Under the pieces are notes generated by a model. The model was given only the letters and a program-made list of their open reading frames with translations. It had not been told where the DNA came from and did no database searches. Positions 60,901 through 64,000 of a DNA stretch of 64,000 nt are shown piece after piece. The stretch covers positions 3,397,501 through 3,461,500 of the forward strand of contig CM055896.1 in assembly GCA_029582155.1 (NCBI GenBank), written 5' to 3'. The position numbers were made by a program, and so were the translations under genes. How positions within the stretch are numbered: the first letter of the stretch is position 1; each line of letters begins with the position of its first letter. This DNA comes from Panopea generosa (lineage: Eukaryota; Mollusca; Bivalvia; Adapedonta; Hiatellidae).

Positions 60901-63900
60901 GCATAGTGGGGAAATTTAACATAATCAATTTAAAAAGTATTTAAACATAGTACGAGAATTATATTAGTCATTAAAGCGTCTTCCGTATTGTCAGGTATTT
61001 AGTTTGAAAGACGGTCTCTTAAAACACGCGTTGTGGTTACTTTGTTGGAACTAAATAGCTAAAATGACAATATGCATGCAAATGTTGTGCATTTTAAACC
61101 TTTCTCTCTCGTTTCGAATTTTCAAATCATCTAGTTCTTTGGTAGTCTTAGCTAATGCAGTTTCTGTGGCTGAGTGTTTTTCTTGGTCTTTTGATACACT
61201 TTTAAATATTATGTTAATGTCTTCACTACAACGAAAAACATTACATAAATCCAACGGTTTGGTTAAAGCGTTATTTCAATATTACTTTTAAATCATTAAA
61301 TTCTTGTATATTGGTAAATTTCTAAGTTAAAATCTAAATCACACAAGCAGCACATTATGGCACAAGTTAAATTATCAAAGGTTGGCAAAAAATATTACGA
61401 TTATCTAAAATGTTTTAAACGTTGATTGTAATAATATTACACATATGTTCATTATTCAATGATAATGTTACTTGTTTATACATACATTTCGCCATGTAAT
61501 TTGTAGATAGAATCCTCTTTCTCTCTCAGTTCTTGTCGTAAACTTTCTTCCTTTCTGCAGCATCAAATTTACAAACAATAATTAACGTTTGTATTTGCAA
61601 ATCTTAAAATCGTAGATATGAAGGTCGTTTAAACATAGGGACGCTTAGCTTTCTCCTATGATTCAACGTCTCACTACACAGTTACGCCCTTTTCCCCCCA
61701 CGGTAGCAAATGAGGAAGCTGCAAAGGAGTAGAGCAAAAGTTGGCATTGCTGACTTTTATAGGATTTAAACATATGTATGTATTTATGAGCATTTAAGGA
61801 CTTCTTTTTTCAATAAATCTCAGGGTGTCACAGCACCCTCTTTTAAAAAACAAGCTGGTCAACTTACCAGTTATTGCGCATTTTTTGTGTGGGTATACAT
61901 TCCTGCTATGAACCCCCACCCCTCCCACTTCTATGTGGAATTCTTTTTTACCATTGAAATCCTAGACCATATTTTATGTAGGACAAAGAACAAAATTCAA
62001 CTTTGTGTAGTGAGACCTTAAATGTTTTAATACATTTGACAGAACATCTTTTAACATAGAACAAAATGAAACGGAGTGTTGATTAAGGCATATACAAGTG
62101 GGAGGAGATATACCTCAAAATGAAGATCAACCATCGTTAATATGAACTTGCGCAAAATAACGTGAAAATGTGTCATACGAGCCGACCATCACTTTTGATG
62201 ACTCAATTACGGAGGACTCTGGATAATGCTATAATATTTATAAGACAGATATGTTAATACTTGACACACCTTGCTACATATTATTTTATATGTATTTTAA
62301 TTAGCTTGATTTTTATTTCAATTGTTTCATACTGCAAATTAAAAAGAAGAAATACATTTAGTGTTTATGCAGGTGACGCCGTATCTATGTATGAAGTTAC
62401 TTCAAACATTTCGCATGCAAACCAAATAAACAAATATTAGATTTGCTGCCATACACAGTAAATATATAGTCAAAAAAGAGCCGTCGGAAAATATTAGAAA
62501 AATGAAGGCCAGCTATAGGATGAGATGTCATGGTTTTGCTGTTAAAGGTCGATAATATGAAACGTTAGAAGTCCGCAAGTCTAATACATATTTAGATGTT
62601 TTATCAGCAAGAAAACAACAGGAAGTACACAAGAACCGTTTGTACATTTATATAAAAATATGTTTTTTGTTTTTATTCTATTCAATATAAAATAAAAATA
62701 AATCATTCAGAGTATCGGAATTCTCATGAAAAGGAGATCAAAATAAGGATGCTGTTTCTCGTCCATAGAAAAATCATTATAAAAGTAATGCTTTTTGTCC
62801 GAAGATAGATATATCTCTTTATTACATGAATATATTAAAATAAGTACATGAAAATATATAGTAAAATTACTATTGTATGGAATGGAATATTTCCCCCCCA
62901 TACATTGCATTATATTATCGAAAACAAGAATGCAATGCAGCCAATATTTTCAGACGATGTAACAACTTGTTCGATTCATTAAACGAAGACCCAAAAAACT
63001 GGTATATATTGTTATGTTAAAAAGGAACACAACCCATATAAAACTACATATATGATTACAAAGTAATTATCAAAACTATTTATTTACATACAGCAAATAT
63101 GATTATTTTTTATATTGTTGACATCTCTGCTCACATCACCAGACATATACTTTATTATATGTAATATTTTATGTGTTCCAGTATACATATAACTGTTTAA
63201 ATACATTTTTTTGAATTACAGATTTGAGATTTGAAAAGTTGAATTAAATTAAATCAAATAACTTACCTTTGAAGGACCTATGTCATAATGCCAACACCCC
63301 AAATCACATAGAGGTTGCGTGACACCGGTGACACAAGTTATTAAGCAGACGCTGTTAGGTTTAAAAATATGGCAGAAGGTCTTGTGATAACCCACAGTGT
63401 GCATATATTAAAAGCATTCAAACGATGTTTGTCCATGTTGTTGAGCAAGCATTGGTTAAAACGTAGTTTTAGTTAAGGAAACGTGTGTTAAATTTGACAC
63501 GTGTGGGCCAATACAACTCTTGTGTAAATTTATTTAAACCAGATTTTTTTTGTCAGAAGAGAGGACATATTCAATTTTAATATTGAGATGCACAGTTGAA
63601 ACTGAATCTCACATGGCATTGTGACAAGCAATCTTGTGTACAATTTTTAAACAATCGTTGCGTAAGTTACTGAGCGGATGTTGATTAAAAACATTGGCGC
63701 CAAAATGCAATATCCATACAAGGTACTGTGATAAATGTAATAAACAACCTGTGTATACTTTTGAAATGAATTAGACAAAGTTTATTCAAGTTATTGAGTG
63801 AACGCTTATATGCAGCTTGAATAGTTAAAATCAAGAAAATATGACATAGTTTTCAACAGATGTACATATAACATTCAAAGGATAAACATCATTTATATTT

Positions 63901-64000
63901 GCTATACTTAATACACTAACCGAATAAAGTCGTTGATTGTGTCGTCTGCATCATTCGTTGATATCTGTTTAGTCAGGCGGTCACACTTTTCTTTGCAATT
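48713..64000 (-). CDS. SPATA18: mitochondria-eating protein (MIEAP/SPATA18) homologue, at least 14 exons, 5' end outside window
   Basis: Joined from splice sites and phase, high to low: 64000-63921, 61554-61486, 61225-61100, 57964-57887, 56061-55984, 55039-54983, 53915-53856, 53233-53192, 52688-52593, 52278-52171, 51049-50851, 50384-50277, 49840-49763, 48979-48713. These total 1,446 bases, 481 codons plus a stop, with no internal stop. Residues 1 to about 270 are charged coiled coil. From about 285 comes the MIEAP C-terminal domain: LSEKYSELYDNEWTDAFE, then RRCVELCWLMSVQDPPV and DYVVWPPLLLHENGPLLCKG at the end. In mammals MIEAP is a p53-induced factor in mitochondrial quality control acting at mitochondria; that role here is inferred. 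All introns before 51049 are phase 2 and the last three are phase 0. Several SINEs, MITEs and a 409-bp tandem array lie in the introns. The N-terminus is missing. Confidence 0.88.
49425..49665 (-). mobile_element. SINE family C, intronic copy
   Basis: In the last intron of the MIEAP-like gene. On the minus strand it has a Leu/Ser-tRNA-like head (CTGTGGCCGAATCGTCTAGG, GGTCGTGGGTTCAAGACCAG), then the family body (TTGAAGGATAAATGGTTCTA, CATTCTGAGGTCTTTC, GTTGAAAATGGTGTTACC). Confidence 0.75.
49763..49840 (-). CDS. MIEAP-like exon (26 codons)
   Basis: Acceptor GTATTTTATAG|ATTCCAG and donor GCTGAA|GTGTGT, both phase 0. Encodes IPVTKLRQLKEIRKSFAADM followed by VESVAE, within the MIEAP domain. Confidence 0.8.
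50277..50384 (-). CDS. MIEAP-like exon (36 codons)
   Basis: Acceptor TTTTTCTTTCAG|GATG and donor CCTGAT|GTAAGT, phase 0 on both sides. Encodes DVHKFCQKESKDHSDRLKKF then a Ser-rich part. Confidence 0.88.
50490..50765. mobile_element. diverged copy of the 409-bp repeat unit with a perfect hairpin
   Basis: Lies in the intron between 50384 and 50851. It shares CACTGTATCT, ATGATCCAACGGGTTT, GTCCAGATGTGTTGCATGTA and CCATAGTATATAA with the array at 58612. It adds a perfect 22-bp inverted repeat (arms 50498-50519 and 50531-50552, AAGGGAGATAATTGAAATCA plus CA) around an 11-base loop. Confidence 0.75.
50851..51049 (-). CDS. MIEAP-like exon with the SELYDNEWTDAFE motif
   Basis: Acceptor GCATTTTTACCAAG|A (phase 2) and donor TTACTG|GTATGT (phase 0), 199 bases. 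It encodes LSEKYSELYDNEWTDAFE, a hallmark of MIEAP proteins, then an acidic stretch and DEKAVKCLHKMLL. The internal ATG at 51039 could also serve as a start in an alternative transcript, but the frame joins cleanly to the upstream exon. Confidence 0.88.
51190..51385 (+). mobile_element. SINE family A, copy 4 (head lost)
   Basis: GATGTCGTGCCATTATCATT, CGTCTCTCACCATTGATTCA and GTTAGTTCTCGATGGCATTA match family A body blocks in order. It is antisense within an intron of the MIEAP-like gene. Confidence 0.75.
51422..51660 (+). mobile_element. SINE family C, full-length + copy
   Basis: Head GGCCGAATGGTCTAATGCGC to GTCGTAGGTTCGAGTTCAAC (Leu/Ser-tRNA-like with a long variable region). Body TTTGCCAGTTACTTGAGGAA, GGACGGTTGTTATTCTCAGA, TTCTGAGGTATTCCACCAC. 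The 3' end is GTGTTGAAAATGATGTTAAA and CTCCATT then A-rich. Confidence 0.8.
52171..52278 (-). CDS. MIEAP-like coiled-coil exon
   Basis: Acceptor GCATTCTAG|GACAATT and donor GACAAG|GTATGT, phase 2 on both sides, 108 bases. Encodes INELRREKSMVDPTG and ELNELKRENDQLKT. Confidence 0.85.
52593..52688 (-). CDS. MIEAP-like coiled-coil exon
   Basis: Acceptor CTTTTGTAG|CAAATG and donor GACAC|GTATGT, phase 2-2, 96 bases. Encodes KCHEAFDNINKKDKEMKNIE then TTLKEAINKKD. Confidence 0.85.
53192..53233 (-). CDS. MIEAP-like 42-bp micro-exon
   Basis: Acceptor TTGCTTTACAG|GGCTC and donor GAAAA|GTAAGT, phase 2-2. Encodes AHQKTKSEKSDLE. Confidence 0.82.
53856..53915 (-). CDS. MIEAP-like coiled-coil exon
   Basis: Acceptor TATATCTTTAG|TTCAAA and donor AAAGAA|GTAAGT, phase 2-2, 60 bases. 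Encodes SNHGDQEAQTLRKQLKEEKK. Confidence 0.85.
54185..54475 (-). mobile_element. SINE family A, copy 5 (full, minus)
   Basis: Starts with the (ATTG)n tail at 54190-54213, then GCCATCGAGGGCTAACAGAT, AATCAGTGGTGAGAGACGAA, TATCAATCATCACGGAG and the reversed tRNA-like head (CTCACGACCTCTGGATTGAT, AGTCAGATGCGTAACCGACT). It is in the same orientation as the host gene, inside an intron. Confidence 0.85.
54983..55039 (-). CDS. MIEAP-like coiled-coil exon
   Basis: Acceptor TTACTGACAACAG|TGCC and donor GCAAG|GTAGGA, phase 2-2, 57 bases. Encodes ADSSKMNKDLTEARSQQA. Confidence 0.82.
55984..56061 (-). CDS. MIEAP-like coiled-coil exon, duplicate b
   Basis: Acceptor TTTGTTTGTAG|AAAC and donor TTTAG|GTAGAT, phase 2-2, 78 bases. 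Encodes NKSEEELSKLKDDHAITIQK then LNQQF. It is a clear duplicate of the next upstream exon at 57887-57964. Confidence 0.88.
56555..56785 (+). mobile_element. SINE family C, copy with damaged head
   Basis: GTACCGAGTGGTTTAAGGTG, CACTTACCTCTCACCGCTAA, GGCCGTAGGTTCG, GTGAGACAGTTTGCCAGTTA and GTGTTGAAAATGGCGTTAAA follow the family C order. Part of the head after the B box and part of the body are deleted. Confidence 0.75.
57887..57964 (-). CDS. MIEAP-like coiled-coil exon, duplicate a
   Basis: Acceptor CTTGTTTACAG|ACAG and donor TTTAG|GTAGGT, phase 2-2, 78 bases. Encodes QKSKEELTKLKDDHAREITE then LKKQF, near-identical in pattern to the exon at 55984. Confidence 0.88.
58612..59950. repeat. 409-bp tandem repeat, 3.3 copies, intronic
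   Basis: Three nearly identical 409-bp units plus a partial fourth: TATCTCCATATATATATCAT occurs at 58622, 59031, 59440 and 59849. Units also contain GTTGTGAATTTAATTATCTC, ATGATCCAACGGGTTT, CACCCTGTCCAGATGTG, GTCGACACCAAATTTATTGG and CGCACTCGCCGTAGTCTGGT. The fourth copy breaks off in a TA run at 59941-59960. It lies in the intron between the exons at 61100 and 57964. Confidence 0.95.
60060..60240 (+). mobile_element. family E element, left-end copy
   Basis: AAATGAAAAAAGCAGGGAAT then TCTATGCCTGTCC, followed by ATCAACTGACCGCTCAACGT and GGAGAGCTGGATTCGTTCTA, match the left part of the TIR element at 35890 (GAAAAAGCAGG, CAATTGACCAATCAACGTGC, GGAGAGCTGGGTCCGTTCTA). No right end was seen. Confidence 0.68.
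61100..61225 (-). CDS. MIEAP-like coiled-coil exon (126 bp)
   Basis: Acceptor TTTTTCGTTGTAG|TGAAG and donor GAGAAAG|GTTTAA, phase 2-2. Encodes EDINIIFKSVSKDQEKHSAT then KTTKELDDLKIRNERE. The donor (GTTTAA) is weaker than the others. Confidence 0.8.
61486..61554 (-). CDS. MIEAP-like coiled-coil exon (69 bp)
   Basis: Acceptor TTTGATGCTGCAG|AAAGG and donor GAAAT|GTATGT, phase 2-2. Encodes KEESLRQELREKEDSIYKLH then GE. Confidence 0.85.
61667..62026 (+). mobile_element. MITE family D, complete copy with inverted termini
   Basis: The left end CGTCTCACTACACAG (61668) and the right end, reverse-complemented, AGGTCTCACTACACAAAG (about 62007-62024) form inverted termini of about 15 bp. The body contains ATTTATGAGCATTTAAGGAC, CTCAGGGTGTCACAGCACCC, CAGTTATTGCGCATTTTTTG and GACAAAGAACAAAATTCAAC. 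There is no coding capacity. Other members are at 14690, 29395, 31213/33040 and 35222. Confidence 0.8.
63267..63900 (-). repeat. degenerate tandem-core repeats in the first visible intron
   Basis: Similar blocks recur roughly every 150 bp: GTTATTAAGCAGACGCTGTT (63338), GTTGTTGAGCAAGCATTGGT (63437), GTTACTGAGCGGATGTTGAT (63666) and GTTATTGAGTGAACGCTTAT (63791), with AAGGTCTTGTGATAACCC or AAGGTACTGTGATAAATG between some of them. They resemble the cores of the other bivalve-type elements in this window. Confidence 0.55.
63921..64000 (-). CDS. MIEAP-like exon, cut by the window edge
   Basis: Donor TTATTCG|GTTAGT, phase 2, joining in frame to 61554. Visible codons read NCKEKCDRLTKQISTNDADD then TINDFI. 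The exon continues beyond 64000. Confidence 0.8.

Noticed and set aside
63267-63300. Extra MIEAP-like exon ending at the strong donor CAAAG|GTAAGT
   Set aside because: In the required phase a TAG stop occurs 11 bases before the donor, and the flanking exons already join in frame without it.

Overview
This is a gene-poor, AT-rich window of nuclear DNA from an animal, most likely a bivalve mollusc. Introns follow the GT-AG rule. The intergenic space is full of tRNA-derived SINEs, MITEs, tandem satellites and microsatellites. Several repeat types, such as copies opening with TTTTAGCTCGACT or TTTTAGCTCACCTGA followed by degenerate tandem cores, are ones I associate with bivalve genomes. The protein families found (GT31 glycosyltransferase, RING-less B-box/propeller proteins, MIEAP-like protein) fit this. 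The species cannot be fixed from sequence alone.

Four gene-level loci are supported. (1) 19238-21466 (+): an apparently single-exon GT31 (beta-1,3-galactosyltransferase-type) enzyme with a very long stem. (2) 28798-29238 (+): a short twin B-box protein, truncated relative to (3). (3) 43135-44445 (+): a 436-residue twin B-box plus propeller protein, a TRIM/NHL-like relative without a RING. (4) 48713-64000 (-): at least 14 exons of a mitochondria-eating protein (MIEAP/SPATA18) homologue, running off the right edge. I joined its exons by splice sites and phase. They give 481 codons without a stop, ending in a clear MIEAP C-terminal domain. Loci 2 and 3 are same-strand paralogues that share a 3' splice acceptor just before the ATG, an N-myristoylation-type N-terminus and an upstream SINE fragment.

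Layout. 1-2050: no gene seen. 2050-5153: 80-bp satellite with a 400-bp higher-order period. 5153-6065: a different ~55-bp satellite that changes orientation near 5840. 8120-9990: SINE cluster with a long CAA/CAG tract. 11600-13300: LINE pseudogene. 14690-18500: MITEs, SINEs and an unrecognised split ORF. 19238-21466: GT31 gene. 22000-28700: repeats and microsatellites. 28798: short B-box gene. 29350-37290: MITEs, one interrupted by a tandem-core element, plus a TIR element. 37663-42727: 5-kb, 46-bp satellite carrying a tRNA A-box-like motif. 43135: long B-box gene, followed by a 25-bp minisatellite. 48713-64000: MIEAP-like gene, with SINEs, a 409-bp tandem array and MITEs in its introns.

The genes show no operon-like or pathway link. 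The main architecture is a duplicated B-box pair separated by about 14 kb that includes a satellite, and a coiled-coil gene built from small symmetric exons. No clearly new biological system was found. The most unusual signals are the A-box-bearing satellite, the higher-order satellite structure, the nested elements and the duplicated coiled-coil exon.
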